From: Leptodontidium sp. MPI-SDFR-AT-0119
Lineage: Eukaryota; Ascomycota; Leotiomycetes; Helotiales; Leptodontidiaceae
DNA: 64,000 nucleotides
NCBI GenBank assembly: GCA_020726505.1
Contig: JAHLEZ010000011.1
Location: forward strand, 496,001 to 560,000
Reading direction: 5' to 3'
Shown here piece after piece: positions 34,184 through 47,081 of this stretch. Below the pieces are notes generated by a model, which ran no database searches, was not told the origin of the DNA, and saw only the letters and a program-made list of their open reading frames with translations. A program made the translations under genes and the position numbers. Every line of letters begins with the position of its first letter. The stretch's first letter is position 1.

Positions 34184-35287
34184 TTTGGAAATTGAGGTAT
34201 TGTGAATTGGAGATGGAGATTTGACAATGGGCTTGTGTTTGGTCTTGGAAGGAAAAGAGACAGAGGAGAAGAGCTTGCCTTTATATCCTATGGCGCAATT
34301 GGGTTGCGGGGTTCATTGTGTATTTCTTTTCCATTCCCGCCTGTGTTTCTGTCGCAAGAGTGGGGAGCTCTCTGCAAGTTGCAGTGGTGGCGGCAGGGGA
34401 CAGCAGGCACGACAAGACTTAGAGAGCACGGGGAGGAGTCACCAAAGCGGCCCAGGGTTTTGGAGATATGCTCGCTGAAATACCTAGGTACTCTTTGATA
34501 TGACGATGTCAAGCTTTCTGGTCCAAGAGTCCAATTGCTCACAGGGGAAGACATGCCATGGCATGGCGATCTTTTCTTTCATTCAAGCTCCTTCTTGGGG
34601 ATTTCGGGGCAAACATACCCCGCCAAACGCCAATTTAGTGAGGGCCATTGCCATTGTACAGGTGGTAGTGTGTATTTAGAAGCCCCTGAAGACGCTCGAG
34701 CCACAAAAAATGACCGATTGTGACTGGTTGGATAACTATGTGGGGCTCCAAGTGGTAAAACCGACGACACCTCTTGTCTTCGAAGTCCTTCTCCTATCAA
34801 GAATGCACTCCAGTGCCACGACCATGACTGATGATACCAGAGGGAGATACGCATAGCATTGAAGTTAGCTTTGCTTGTGTGCTCCTACTAGACAGACGAG
34901 ATTCCATGTTTTCCTTCCCTGTGTTGGGCACTCGCCGTGTTTTTAGAGGTCAAATTTTCGTTAGCGCGTTCATTCGAAGAGCGCATGGAATCTGCTGCAA
35001 GCACCACTTGTTGGATTATATTTCTTTCCCGGATTATTGGTATTTTTCTTTCCTGGAGAGGTAGCTTTGGACTTCTTAATTTGTTGAGGGAGAAAAAAAT
35101 CTGGATCTGTTGTCTGCCACAAAGCTGAACTCTTACAGGGAGACGCTTTCTTTCTGCAGCATTTGAGGATCGATCTATCCACGAGGGGATTTCCTCTCCC
35201 TACTTGACGCCACTGGGCAGAATCTCATTCAATTGTTCTCTGTCAAGCAACAAGAAGAGAGTATGTATCGGCTGTGTTTCTCTTGGC

Positions 35288-35307
35288 TGTGTGTGTGTGT
35301 GTGTGTG
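35288..35307. repeat. (TG)10 microsatellite
   Basis: Ten uninterrupted TG units in non-coding sequence. Confidence 0.95.
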
Positions 35308-36371
35308 GAGATCTGCTTGAGGATAGTTATCCTGATGGTCTCTTCAGTACCCGATTCCAACGCGAGAAGCACCTGCAGACGGCGAGAAGCAAAGTCTTAG
35401 ACTTCTAGGATTTTCCTCCATTCAGCTACAGTGCCTGATTCTTATGTCAACGCCCTTGCGGGCCACCTGATGCTTCGTACTTCACCATCCCTTTCAGCAG
35501 CAGGAGTCTTCCATGGATAGGGCACTTGCGTGAATGGAATGAGCATGGAAACCTCTCTCAAATATCTGACACCGCCTCCAAAGACCTACACTTGCAGGTC
35601 TGTAAAGCATGCGATATATCCCTTGCCCAAGTGCCATGTCCACTTTTGGGCATTGATTGGATATCTTCCGTCCCCGTGGAGTACAATTCAAGGCAGACTT
35701 GAATGCCTCCCAAGGAAGCCAGTACAAGCCCATGAATATAGCCAAGATCAACACAGCGCCCGCCAATTGACCCAAGGTATTGGGCCGTATCTCCAATATG
35801 TGTATTTGACCGAGTTGTCCGCCTCTTTAAATTCAAACTCGCTCTTGCAGGAAGAGGTCGTCGATTGTCTTCAAAGCTACTTGTCTATTCCGATTGCTGT
35901 TCGTCGTGGTGCCACGCAGTCGTTCATGTCCGTGGCCATGGTGTTTGGCTTCCCGGCCTGCGTGATTGACCTTCCTGTTTCTGTCTCTGTTCCTTCTTTT
36001 GTTCCAGCTGTTACTCGTCGAGGACCTTGGTCAATTGCTTTCCAAGGGAAAGTGGTAATATGCAGGCCCTGTCTAAGGTTAGCAAGCTGCAGATATAACC
36101 AAGGGTTCAAGGCAAGCGAACGGAGATGCATGTCTATGTGAAGTGGTCCAACTCACCGAGGTTCCTTTGGACTTGCATCATCGCCGAGTGCCGATGCTGC
36201 TCATATCCAGCTGGAGTGAAGCTGCTGTGAGTATGGTTCTGGGCTTTGGGTCTGTTGTGACTGCTCTTGCAGATGACTAGTCATGGATGATCTTTTATAC
36301 ATACAAGATATGTCCTTCAAGTATATACCTACCCCTTAGAGACATGTATGTATATATCAAGCAACAGTCTA

Positions 36372-36391
36372 CCTGCCTGCCTGCCTGCCTG
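36372..36391. repeat. (CCTG)5 microsatellite
   Basis: Five tandem CCTG units in non-coding sequence. Confidence 0.95.
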
Positions 36392-37204
36392 CCCTCTCAC
36401 CTGTACTATTCTGCACAGTGAATACCTAGTTAGGTAGGCGGTGGGAGCTCGTCGTCGATGACGCTAGAAGGTAGCTGAAGAGGGTTCCTTCCACGTTTGG
36501 TGGTTCAGGCGGGTTGAATTCTCGCTTAAGGCCTACATAAACTCCCCGCCGCTCCGTTCCGTTCAGCCCTTCTTTTCCTCAACAACCTCTTCCCGCAAAC
36601 CCTTCCTCTCCTCTTCCAACTACCTTCAAGATCTTCAACTGTATCTCGTGAGTCCTTCGCGAGGTAAGCCATTGAAGAAGTACACTCTGCCAATTGTAAG
36701 TTTCTCCCTCCTCTCCTCCAACATCGTCGGCCCTCAATCCCCAGCCGGGGCGCAAAGGGAATCGGAGGTGGCCTTGGTCAGCGCAGCACAGCACAGCACA
36801 CCATCTACTCCTTTCCTCTTCCATTCTGCCCTTCACCTTGTCTGAGTCTGCTTGGAAACTGTCTCGTTCTCTGCGGCGTGTTTTCAGCAACGATCTCCCG
36901 GTCGCGTTGCCAGGCCCGATCAGTTTACATTGGGCTCATCAGCCTATCGTGTCAACAAACACGTTCGTATTCCACATCACGTTTCCAATTCCACTACTTC
37001 ACTTCTATCACCCCCACCATCTTCTCCCTAGAGAGAGCTCAATCTCAATTGATTGGCAAGTTTTCTACGCGTCGCTGCTGCTGGCCCCTTCCCATTGCCT
37101 CTCATCTCAATCACCTTCCCTCAGACTTATCTTATCACAACGCTAACCAGCTCTTTCCGCAGACAAACCAAACAGCCCTCCTTACGGATAATACTTAATA
37201 CAAG

Positions 37205-39267
37205 ATGTCTTGGGACACTAGTGCACCTTCTGGTGGCGGAGGCGGCGAATGGGGCTCCGGACCTACCACCACTTTCAATGAGCCTACCAATGGTGGCGTC
37301 AATTCATTTGGTGGTGCCTTCAATGGTGATGCTTTCGGTGGCGGTGGTGCTTTTGAAGATGCTGCTGGCGGTGGTGGAGGCGGTCCTTCGGGAGGCTGCT
37401 TCAACTGCGGCGAGGAGGGGTACGTTCATCTTCTAGCGTTGCTCGACAATATGCTAACAGTATATCAGTCACATGCGTGGCGACTGTCCAAACCCTGCGA
37501 AGCCCCGTGCTTGCTTCAACTGTGGTCAAGAGGGGTAAGTTTTCAATGGGCAATCCTCCACCCTCTACTCAATCCTTGACAAGTTCACAGTCGCCTTCAC
37601 ATACTTCCTCCACATACTTCCTCCACATACTTCCTTCACTTGCACCTTCGGACCCCCCCTTCCTCAACTCTAAGATTCACACATCCTCACTCGCCCTTGG
37701 CACATTGAACTGACCTCTACTTAGACACACCAAGCAGGAATGCACCAACGAGACCGTTGTTCGTGAGTTCTCTGGAACCTGCCGTATCTGCGAGAAGGTT
37801 GGACATCGTGCGACCGACTGCCCCGACAAGCCACCCTCGATTTGCAAGAATTGCTTAGAAGAAGGCCATGAGGTAAGCACACACCAGAACAATTAAAACA
37901 TCCTCTAACAGACTTCACAGATCGTCGGTTGCAAGAACCCCCGAAAGATTGATCGTACCCATGTCAAGGACGTCTCGGGCGAGCAAGCCTGGGAGCTGAT
38001 CAAGCAAGCTGTTGCCGAGCGTGACCTTGATAATGTCAAGGATGCTGTGGAGATGTACGTCAAGGCTTGCCAGGATGTTACGTACCCCCAACTTGAGGAT
38101 GCTTTCCGAACTCAGGGTGTCGGTATCTACTTGATCGCAATCGAGAAGGAGTTGAGCGTCACCTATACCAACATGGACCTCCAAGGCAATCTTGGCAAGA
38201 CCTATGCAATCTCCTGGCGATGGTCTGATAAGCCACGTGCTCCAAAGGAGATGGACATCTGGCCAAGCTCTCCAGAGGAGAACATGGAGCGTCTAGCTGA
38301 TGCCGGTCAACCAACTGATTGCAAGATGCCCAAGTGCTCCAATTGCAACGAGCTTGGTCATACCCAAAAGTCATGCCCCGAGGACAAGATGGAGACCGAG
38401 CGCGCTCAGGTTAAGTGCTATAACTGTGATGAAGTTGGACACCGCGTTCGTGATTGTAAGTTGCCCCTTCCATTGCGCAAGCCAAAGCTAATCATTTGCA
38501 GGCCCTACTCCTCGCCCTGACAAGTTTGCCTGCCGTAACTGCAAGAAGTCTGGCCATGGGTAAGAGGCCCTACCAACTAAGTTCGTTGCTCATCACTGAC
38601 ATCTTAAACAGTGCAAAGGAATGTCCTGAGCCTCGCTCTGCTGAAGGTGTCGAGTGCAAGAAATGCAGTGAGGGTATGTATCGAAGCAAGTTCCTCTACA
38701 ATCAACATGTACTAACACAACCACAGTCGGTCACTTCAGTCGGGACTGCCCTCAGGGTGGTGGTGGTGGTGCTTGCCACAACTGCGGTGAGACTGGCCAT
38801 AGAAAGCAAGATTGCACAAATGAGAAGCAGTTAATCTGCCGTAACTGTGATGCTATCGGACACATGAGCAAGGAGTGCGACAAGGTATGTCTTATTCCGC
38901 CCTGATATCCACTTTGATTTAGGCTCTAGGGCTTGTCCTATGTTCTGGACCCCAACACATTGGAAAAATACGCATACTAACTTTGATCAGCCAAAGGATT
39001 GGTCCCGTGTAAAGTGCTCTAACTGTGAGGAGATGGGCCACAGCAAGGGTAAGCTTCTTCCTCAGCCACAACTAGCAAGCCCCATACTAATCTCAATTAG
39101 TTAAATGCAAGCAACCTCCAAAGGAGGAGAGCGGCGAGGCTGGCTTTGGAGGAGGTGACGCTGGTTTTGCTGGCAATGCTGGCAACTTCGGCTCTGGTGG
39201 TGACGGCTTTGGTGCTGCCCCTGCTGGTGAGAACCACTATGGAGGAGGTGGTGGTGATGGTTGGTAA
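37205..39267 (+). CDS. CCHC zinc-knuckle protein with eleven knuckles (Byr3/Gis2/CNBP-like)
   Basis: Nine exons: 37205-37419, 37469-37534, 37725-37872, 37921-38455, 38502-38559, 38612-38673, 38727-38884, 38991-39048 and 39101-39267. They close in frame to 488 residues. A Gly-rich N-terminus is followed by knuckles 1-4 (CFNCGEEGHMRGDC, CFNCGQEGHTKQEC, CRICEKVGHRATDC, CKNCLEEGHEIVGC). A non-knuckle helical segment of about 125 residues follows (EQAWELIKQAV, WRWSDKPRAPKEMD), then knuckles 5-11. A Gly-rich tail ends GGGGDGW. CCHC knuckles bind single-stranded nucleic acid; cellular relatives (CNBP, Gis2, Byr3) act in mRNA translation. Seven of eight introns fall inside knuckles. This is a host gene, not a retroelement gag: it is spliced and has no protease or polymerase. 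Confidence 0.9.
37598..37636. repeat. 13-bp intronic tandem repeat, three copies
   Basis: CACATACTTCCTC occurs three times (the last ends CTT) in intron 2 of the zinc-knuckle gene. This explains why that intron is 190 bp while its neighbours are 46-106 bp. Confidence 0.85.
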
Positions 39268-40850
39268 ATGATCTGTTTTGAACTTCGTCTCCGTCAGTTT
39301 CCGTTTGGATGACAGACAATGGGTCGGTGTTCACTTCTTGGGTTCTTCTCGTCAGTTCATCTCTTGATGATAGATGATGGGTTGTATTGCCTCCTTTGCT
39401 TTTTCGTCCCGCGGATATGCGACCAAAATGGTGGATATGGATGGGATAAGTGATTGAGCTAGCTAGTTACTTTGTTTTCCGGCAATTAGCGCAATCAAAG
39501 GTCTGCATACTGGTGGTAACATCTGCTGTCCTCTTCCGCCAATTGAGACTTGTAAATTTATATACGCTTTGACTTCAGTAAAGTAATCAGAAGTCCAACT
39601 CATCTGTTAGGCTGAGTAGGAATGGCTATCGGAGGCTTCAGGGCCCGTCACAAGAACGGGTCACATTTCCCCCAGACTCGAAAATCCCACGGTATCTTCC
39701 CTCTTAGAGCATACGACTGAGTAGTCACATACAGCTTGAGTATATGTTGAAGCTGTTGAGGACATCCGTGACTTTGATCCCAGAGAGATCTAGGTCAGAA
39801 TGTTTCAAAAATACACTTTTCGTGAGACAGACAGTAAACCACTCGTTCGAGAATCTAAGGGCTCGAAGCAAGAAGCCCTTCCCCTTACATTCTCCTTCTT
39901 GTCCGGATTCCCTCTTTCGGCTTTCCAGCGTCCTGCTCGTAACTAGAAGAAATTCTTTTCTAAATAGGGCAAATGCCAATGTGAGGTGGTAGTGCAAGAA
40001 GGGGCCGGGCCGAGCCGTCTCGATGGCTGACACTTAGCTGCACTCGAATCTTACCCGCTGGACGCAAGGACTAATAAAATGCAGGAGGTACTGTATGAGT
40101 CCGTTCATATGAGAATTTACGGAGTGGTGTCTAAATTCTGCAGAAGCGGTGGGGGAAAGATATGGAATTCTTTGCGCAAATCTTGCTGCTCCGGACTGCC
40201 CGTTCTGGAAAGCCGAAGGGGGTAAACCCTTGGCTTGGGGTAATTCCCCACCTCCAGATTCCGAGCCTTGGCCTGGCTTTTTAACTTCTATCCGGACGGG
40301 CAAGTAGCAGCGACAAATGCACACAATCCGACGGGAGTTAGGAGTTATTTCGTAGTCCCAAGCCCCACCGCCCATGAAGGCTGGAATATCAACCTGGAGG
40401 CCAAGCAGGCCTTCCCCCTTGGACACGCGAGGACGAGTCAGTCGTTCGAGATGTTTGGCTGTGGGGACAGACTATGATTTTCTGGAGTCTAGGTACTCAC
40501 TAGAGAAGCAATGGAGCGGAGCGAAGTCTATTTGATGATGGGGGTGGAAAGCCGGGTGTCATGTTTGGCAGTAACAGGAGTCTTCCCCGTCACACTTGAC
40601 TTGGTGATGTGATCTGCTCTCGGAATATACGAATGGGTACAAGCGCTGCTCGTGGCATTTTTCGAACGAGTGGGATTTTGTATAAGAGATCAACGGCTCT
40701 CCCATATCTTCAGGTCAGAATGTCATTCAGACTTCTCTTTTTTCTGTCTTTGTGTGAGAATACCTTGACCTTGTCATCAAGCTTTTGGATCTATCTCGAC
40801 TATATCTGGTTAAGTCCTTCTCTTGAGATAAACGCTTTGAATCATCCATT
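39268..40850. other. Intergenic region
   Basis: About 1.6 kb between two plus-strand genes: 3' flank of the zinc-knuckle gene and promoter of the transporter. ORFs at 39725-40033 and 40034-40426 on the minus strand lack recognisable domains. Confidence 0.45.
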
Positions 40851-42860
40851 ATGTTTGGCGGTAGGAGATATTTCGGCCTTCGTGGTCAGAAGTTGACTTT
40901 GGCGATTAATATCATTGCCGGTCTTGACTTTCTGTAAGCCTCTGTCCCAATCTTAATAGAAGTCGTCGAGGTTTCGCTCTTGAGTCTCTTCAATATCACC
41001 ACGCAACCTTGATGCATAGTTCAAAGACTCTGGGCATACTATGAATCCAGCTAACCGCACTCCAGCCTCTTTGGTTACGATCAAGGCGTCATGGGAGGAC
41101 TCCTCACACTGGGAAGTTGGGTTCGACAGTTTCCCGAAATCGACACCGTGAACAATCCGGGAAACACGCACATCTCGACCATACAGGGAATATCCGTCGC
41201 CAGTTATAACGTCGGCTGCTTCGTCGGAGCGGTGATCACCATCTTTATCGGCGACATCCTAGGTCGTAGGAAGATGATATTCCTAGGCTCCTCCATCATG
41301 ATCGTTGGTGCTGCCCTGCAATGCTCTGCGTTCAGCTTGGCGCATTTGATCGTAGGGAGGATCGTAACTGGGTTTGGAAATGGTATGAATACCTCGACAG
41401 TGCCTACTTGGGCTTCTGAGACGTCGAAATCACATGTAAGAATACAACCATGAATACAACCCTCTCCTTGATGGCTGTTGTTGACTTGGATTTAGAAACG
41501 GGGAAAGATGGTTATGGTTGAAGGTGCTATGATTACAGGCGGCATTGCTCTTAGTTATTGGATCGACTTCGGGTTCTCTTTCCTTGAACCGAGTAGTGTG
41601 TCGTGGCGATTCCCTATCGCTTTCCAGATCATCTTCGCTGTGGTGTTGCTCATCTTCATCATGGAACTTCCAGAGTCTCCTCGGGTAAGTCTCTCTCGTA
41701 CGGTTAAGAGTCACCAAGAAACTTACTGACTTTCACAGTGGCTTATTCTCAAGGGCGACGAAGCCGAAGCAACATCTGTCATCTCAGCACTCGCTGACCT
41801 TCCCACCGATGATCAACTCGTAACGATCGAGTTTACCATGATCAAAGATACCGTTCTTGAGACGAAGGAACATGGATGGGCTGATCTCTTCACCATGGGT
41901 CCCGAGAGACAATTCCACCGTGTTGTTCTTGGCTACGTGAACCAAGTATTCCAACAGATTTCCGGAATAAATCTCATTACCTACTACGCGGCAACAATTT
42001 ACGAGGAATACATCGGTCTCGGAGGAACTACATCTCGCATCCTCGCCGCCGCCAACGGAACCGAGTACTTCCTCGCTTCCTGGATTGCCGTGTACACCAT
42101 CGAGAAGTTCGGTCGTCGCCAACTCATGCTCTTCGGCGCTGCTGGAATGTCTGGATCTATGGCCTTGCTAGCTGGCATGAACTACATGTCGCAGGTCAAT
42201 AAGGGTGGTTCGGCACCTGGTATCATCTCAGCCGTTCTCCTTTTCGTGTTCAACACCTTCTTCGCCATCGGCTGGCTGGGAATGACTTGGCTGTACCCAG
42301 CTGAGATCGTGCCTCTCAAGATCAGAGCTCCTGCTAATGGGTTATCGACGAGTGCCAATTGGGCCTTCAACTTTATGGTTGTCATGATTACGCCAGTGTC
42401 GTTTACTTCGATTGGATATCAGACGTATATAATTTTCGCTGTTATGTAAGTCTGCCTCTTTCTCCCACCTCCCAGTCCACTTTCAGTTCAATGATCGTCT
42501 CGATAATATGAGAATAACGTCAACTGACATCTAAATAGCAACGCGTTCATCTTCCCAGTAGTCTACTTCTTCTACCCTGAGACGGCATACCGCTCCCTAG
42601 AAGAAATCGACACCATCTTCCGCAAGACGACGAAGGGGTGGAGGGGCTGGTTCGACGTCGTGCAAACGGCTAGGGATGAGCCGCTTAGATATGGCAAGCA
42701 TGGAGAGTTGTTGGTGGATTATGTGAATACGGAGGAGCATGCTGAGAGGATTGGGAGTGTGGCGCATCAGGGGGGTGTGAAGAGTGGTGAGGTCAGGGGC
42801 GTGGAGAATGGGAGTCAGGAGTCCAGTGAGTATGGGAAGAACGAGAGGAGTGGTGTTTAG
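40851..42860 (+). CDS. MFS sugar transporter
   Basis: Exons 40851-40933, 41066-41435, 41496-41684, 41739-42445 and 42539-42860 give 556 residues in frame. The small first exon supplies the start MFGGRRYFGLRGQKLTL and helix 1, joining to LLFGYDQGVMGG, the usual sugar-porter opening. Other signatures follow: GDILGRRK between helices 2 and 3, PESPRW split by intron 3, the QQISGINLITYYA segment of helix 7, and PETAYRSLEEID after helix 12. It is therefore a 12-helix hexose-type proton symporter or facilitator of the plasma membrane. The substrate cannot be deduced. The last 70 residues are a hydrophilic Glu/Gly-rich tail. Introns have GTAAG donors; the first is 132 bp. Confidence 0.92.
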
Positions 42861-43441
42861 GTTTGAGAGGGTTAGGTCGGTTTGGAGGATGAGGGAGGAG
42901 GAGGAGGAAGATACCCGGTAAGGAGATTTTTGAGAAGGGAGGGCGGAAGAATATTGTTTGTAGAAATTTGCAGATGTCCTGACGAAAAAGACTTGATTGC
43001 AGATTATTAAAGTCGTTCTTTGTTCTTGGTCCAGCCTGGGTGTATTTAGATTTGCAACGAAAAAGCTCAAGTCCGGTTGTTCCGCACAGCGAAGAAATAA
43101 ATTAATTGTGAGTGAAGATTTTGGTGAGTAAGTGTGCTTTCTTCCGCTCACCACTTTACCAAGTCCTTGACTAAGTGACAAGGAGAACTAGATGACAGCA
43201 ATCCCAAGAAGAGAAATTCCCCCATCCCCGTTCCTGAAGAGAGCTCGAAGGGGTCCTCCTCAAAGCAACCGCTAAGGTCTAGATTGAGATGATAGAAAGT
43301 ACCTACTAAGGAACGAAGATTGGTGCTGACCATTTGCAGAAGTATCTTCTTTCCCTGGATCCACTTGGAATTCCTTGTTCAACAGAACAACCCACATAAT
43401 AGTTCATTTACTTCATTACAACCTCTCCGCACTCTACTTTT
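42861..43441. other. Intergenic region between convergent transporter and isomerase genes
   Basis: About 0.58 kb of 3' flanks. A minus-strand ORF (42597-43181) overlaps the transporter antisense and is a shadow. Confidence 0.5.
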
Positions 43442-44379
43442 CTACAGTTTCTCAAACCTCGGCTTCGTCTTCTTAATCCCCGACAACATAGCCTTCTGAA
43501 CATCCTCCGTTTGAATCGCAGCACTATTCCAAACACCCGTATACCTCAACGACGACGCAACCGTATGATCCCTCGCATGATTGAGCAGCTCCTTCGTACT
43601 CTGTACCGCCACGGGACTCTTACTCGCCAGCAACTCTCCCATTTTCAGCGCTGCCTCAACAGCCTTCTCCTTGTTCTCCAACACCTGGCTCACGAAGCCG
43701 ACGCGGTATGCTTCCTCTGCGCCGAAGACCCGTGCGGATAAACACACGTCTTTGATCCACGAGAAGTTCCCAACAATCTTGGGGAGTCGCGTGAGGGTGC
43801 CAATGTCGGCTGCGAGACCGATGTCGACTTCTTTCACTGCCAGCTTGACGTCGGATGTGCAGATTCGGATGTCAGCGCAGGTGGACATGTCGATTGCGAG
43901 GCCGAATGAGAAACCGTGGAGGATGCAGATGACAGCTACGATGGAGGGTTAGCTTTGATACTCTCGAATAGAGTGCAGAATTTCTTTTGGTGGATTATGG
44001 ATTAGGGTAAGTGAAAATGGTAGAGCATACGCTTCTCGCACCTCTCAATACTACTAACACAATCCTGAAAGTCCTGCACGTATCTCTTGATACCCACGGC
44101 CACCCTGGCCACATCCGCTTGGCCCCCCTGCTGTTTCAAGACCCCTTCCTCGCTCGCTGCTTGCACGTCTAGTCCAGCTGTGAAGGCTCGATCGCCTGCT
44201 CCGGAGAAGATGATGGCGCGGACGTCGGGGGAGAGCGAGAGTGTGTCGAATACGGTCTTCATCTCGAACCACATCTCTTCGTGGAATGAGTTTAGTTTTG
44301 ATGCCCGGTTGATCTCCACGTGTGCTACGTTTGGGAGAGGCGTGCTGACTAGGAAGTATTTGTAGTTTGGGGAGGACAT
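43442..44379 (-). CDS. Delta(3,5)-delta(2,4)-dienoyl-CoA isomerase (enoyl-CoA hydratase/isomerase family)
   Basis: Complement of 44379-44031 and 43935-43442, with a 95-bp intron (donor GTATGC, branch GCTAAC), giving 280 residues. The crotonase fold is clear: GAGDRAFTAGLDVQA forms the oxyanion-hole region and ICILHGFSFGLAIDMSTCAD the second part. The segment KEVDIGLAADIGTLTRLPK corresponds to the rat ECH1 active-site stretch, keeping both the catalytic Glu and the Asp of AADIG. So dienoyl-CoA isomerase is a better call than a generic hydratase. It would act in beta-oxidation of unsaturated fatty acids with odd-numbered double bonds. The C-terminus FEKL is only a weak PTS1 candidate. No clear mitochondrial presequence is present when starting at 44379 (MSSPNYKYFL), so peroxisomal location is possible but unproven. 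Confidence 0.9.
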
Positions 44380-46440
44380 TGCGAAGTATAGTGAGTGTGG
44401 TGTATGGTGGGATGTGGGGTTGATGGAGGGGAGATGGAGAAATGAGGATGAGGATTGGGTTGGGAGTATAGTGTTTACTAGTGGATGTAGATAGTTGCTG
44501 TTGAGTTGTACAACTGGATTGGTATGATATACTTTCTCGTGGATTTGGTTGTGTGTAAGTGAAGTGAAGATGGATATTCTACAATGCTGCAAGCTTCATT
44601 GTTGTTGGAATTATCTGGGGTCAGCCTCAGTCGTAGCCGAGCTCCATGGGCCGAGGCATGTGAGTCTTGGCAGGGGACAGCTGCACATGATCATGATCAC
44701 GAGACTTGAGTTAGTAAGTGGGGGCGATATCGTCTCCGCCCCCACGCTTACTCTTTTAGGTTTCTCTTCTTTTTGCACTTTTATATTTGGGTAGGCAGCT
44801 CTCAACAGCGGTGAAGTTGTGTCGTCAAGCCTTGTAATTATCGGTAGCAAGTCCAACTAACTCTACCCTTCAAAGTGAAGCTTGCTCAGTGAGAACTTGG
44901 CGAACCCTGGAAAAAATCTCAAAATATCTAAGACAACGATACACCGACGGAACTGTACCTACTTACGGAATTCGCAAGTAATACTCCTTCAAGAATCTTT
45001 GTACAACCCGAAACCTACACACAACGTCTTTCGGTAACCAACCGAAAGTCAATACGGAACTCGCCAGATCCAAACGCTCCTCCGAGCTGCTATCAGATAA
45101 ACGATTGGTCTTCATACGAGTACTTTCTTTGTCGAGTAGCAGCCCGTCCGTCCACCTTTTTTCTTTGTCCAACCCAACTACACGCACCAACGTCAGCTCG
45201 TCAAGGATCGGGAATGATATGTGGCCGCTGTTGATGGTTCGAAATGTCTTTGCTCTCGGATGAACTCAAAACGAGTTGCAGTGCGGTATGGGTAGGGTAG
45301 GTATGTCGGAAGTGGGTAAACAAGGCGGTGGGGGGTGGAAACTTGAAAGCCGTGCCATGCCATCTTGAACCTTTCACCGCTCGATGAGGCCAACAAGGAA
45401 GGGGTGGATGAAAAGTACCGTAGGCATGTCTGTAAATTTGAGGTATATTTTTATATCGGATTATCTACTAAGAATTTATCGTGGCTGATGATCTGCACTT
45501 CCGTCTGGGCAGCATTGAGGTAGATCTGCGACCGGAAGTCTCACTCCCCTTCCCCCCTTCCATCCACAATCAATCTTTTTCGTGAGGGAGGGGACGGGGA
45601 CCCCTCGGGCTTGCAGCAACATCGTGCATCGTCATGCAGCGGAGGGTAATCAATCTAGTCTAGGATATCACATACAGTATGCAGCGCCAATGATGCTGCA
45701 CCGGCACGACGCCGCAGCCGACGAGAGGTCGTGATGGAGGGGCTGTTCTGGAGGTGTTCCTAGCCTAGGTTCTGTTCGGGCGTAACAGTAGTTCAAAGTC
45801 GCCATACGGAGAGGGAGACTGGAACGACAATTCGCTGGCCTTGCATCTTGCATGTGGAATTGTTTGACCTGACGCTGAGGATCTTGAGAAACCGTTTGCC
45901 AAGTCCCCGAGCGGCAGATAGGAGACGAGGGAAGAGGAAGACTGGTGAGTGGAGAGCTTGAGAAGAACAGCCGGCATTTGTTTTTCTGCAAAAGTGCCAC
46001 CACCGCTGCGCCATCATGATTTACTACTCAGTTCATGTCCTGTGCGGTCGTAGTTAGTTTCATGTTTCAACGGCTGTTTCCCCTGCCTCACAGACATGCC
46101 TTTCGGAGAATCTCCAAGTCGAGCTAGGTTGAGCGATATCCAATCACCAAGGCGCTGCCCCGCCATAACGACAGCAAAATAGCTGCTTTGAGCAATTATA
46201 CTTAATTGTCTGAAAGAGCAATCGACGATCAAAAGGCCGGATGGAGTAACATTTACCCAGACTCTTCTTCGTCTTTGCTGTCATCAGCGTCCGCTCCGCC
46301 CACTAGTACTACCTTGGTAAGTAAGTCGTACTGGTACTTAGAGTACTGGCAAACAGTTTCTAGTTTCTCCCTGCTTGCCGTCCGGCTTCCCTTCCCTTCC
46401 CTGCCCTGCCATGCCATGCCCTGCAACCAACTGCCTAGCC

Positions 46441-46464
46441 TTGCCCTTGCCCTTGCCCTTGCCC
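46441..46464. repeat. (TTGCCC)4 tandem repeat
   Basis: Four exact hexamer units in CCTC-rich non-coding sequence upstream of the fusion gene. Confidence 0.9.
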
Positions 46465-46660
46465 TGTCTTGTCTTCCCTGCTATCAATTTCTGGAAAGCC
46501 TCAATCCTCCTCCTCCCCTCCCCTCCCCTCCTCCTCCCACGTCCCTCCTCCTTTTTCCTCCCCGGCTCTGTCCGTCCCTGCTTCCTAAAATGCATCTGCA
46601 TCTGCCTATGCCTATCTCTTCTTCCTGCAGACAAACGTTGGACAGTCAACTCATAAATGC

Positions 46661-46687
46661 ATCATCACCATCACCATCACCATCATC
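46661..46687. repeat. CATCAC/CATCAT trinucleotide-type repeat
   Basis: A run of ATC/ACC triplets (ATCATCACCATCACC and on) in non-coding sequence upstream of the fusion gene. Confidence 0.85.
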
Positions 46688-47081
46688 GCCCTTCCCTCGT
46701 CCCCTCAGAGAGCGTTCGTTGCAGATGATGAGTGTCGGCAACCTACAGAATCGAAAAACAACCATGCCGTGTGACGCCTTCCGCCCTCTACGAATCTGGC
46801 GGCTGTATTAACCTAGCCTGACTTGATCTGCCTCTGACCGGAGATGTTCTATGCACATAAGGACTTCAATCCCTGATCAATCTATTATCTGTAAGCCTGC
46901 ATCTTCCCCAATTTAAGTCGCGTGGCATCACAGATCTTCCCTGAACATCCGCTGCCCTTATCCTTGCGCCTGCAGACGCCCGCAGATACAGTAGATACTG
47001 TAGACCGACGTCTCTTAAAATATACCTCTGGCTGCCTCGTCCAATGCTTACCGATGTGTGCCTTTCAGTTTATTTCCAGTC

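Larger units (their letters stand above)
34184..37204. other. Large intergenic region between divergent AKR and zinc-knuckle genes
   Basis: About 3 kb. It contains a (TG)10 tract, a (CCTG)5 tract and, from about 36540, C/T-rich sequence typical of the leader of a highly expressed fungal gene. GT-AG pairs (for example GTAAGCC at 36664) suggest a spliced 5' UTR. ORFs at 34831-35128, 35530-36141 and 36579-36890 show no domain. Confidence 0.45.
44380..47081. other. Large intergenic region between divergent genes
   Basis: About 2.7 kb. It contains short repeats ((TTGCCC)4 and a CATCAC-rich tract) and CCTC-rich sequence at 46380-46570 that makes long low-complexity ORFs on both strands (46206-46811, 46338-46649). 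None is convincing. Just before 47082 a CTTTCAG/TTCCAG pair may be acceptors of a 5' UTR intron. Confidence 0.45.

Noticed and set aside
34184..37204. A hidden gene in the 3-kb gap upstream of the zinc-knuckle gene
   Set aside because: I tried to chain the ORFs by splice sites and found no protein-like series; the right part looks like a spliced leader instead.
37205..39267. Retroelement gag, because of CCHC knuckles
   Set aside because: Nine spliced exons, eleven knuckles, and no protease, reverse transcriptase or terminal repeats; it is a cellular zinc-knuckle gene.
42597..43181. 194-codon minus-strand ORF antisense to the sugar transporter
   Set aside because: It overlaps the transporter last exon, whose protein signatures are clear; the antisense frame has no domain.
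46206..46811. 201-codon plus-strand ORF
   Set aside because: It is produced by CCTC/TTGCCC/CATCAC low-complexity sequence and has no domain or consistent start context; the opposite strand has an equally long frame.
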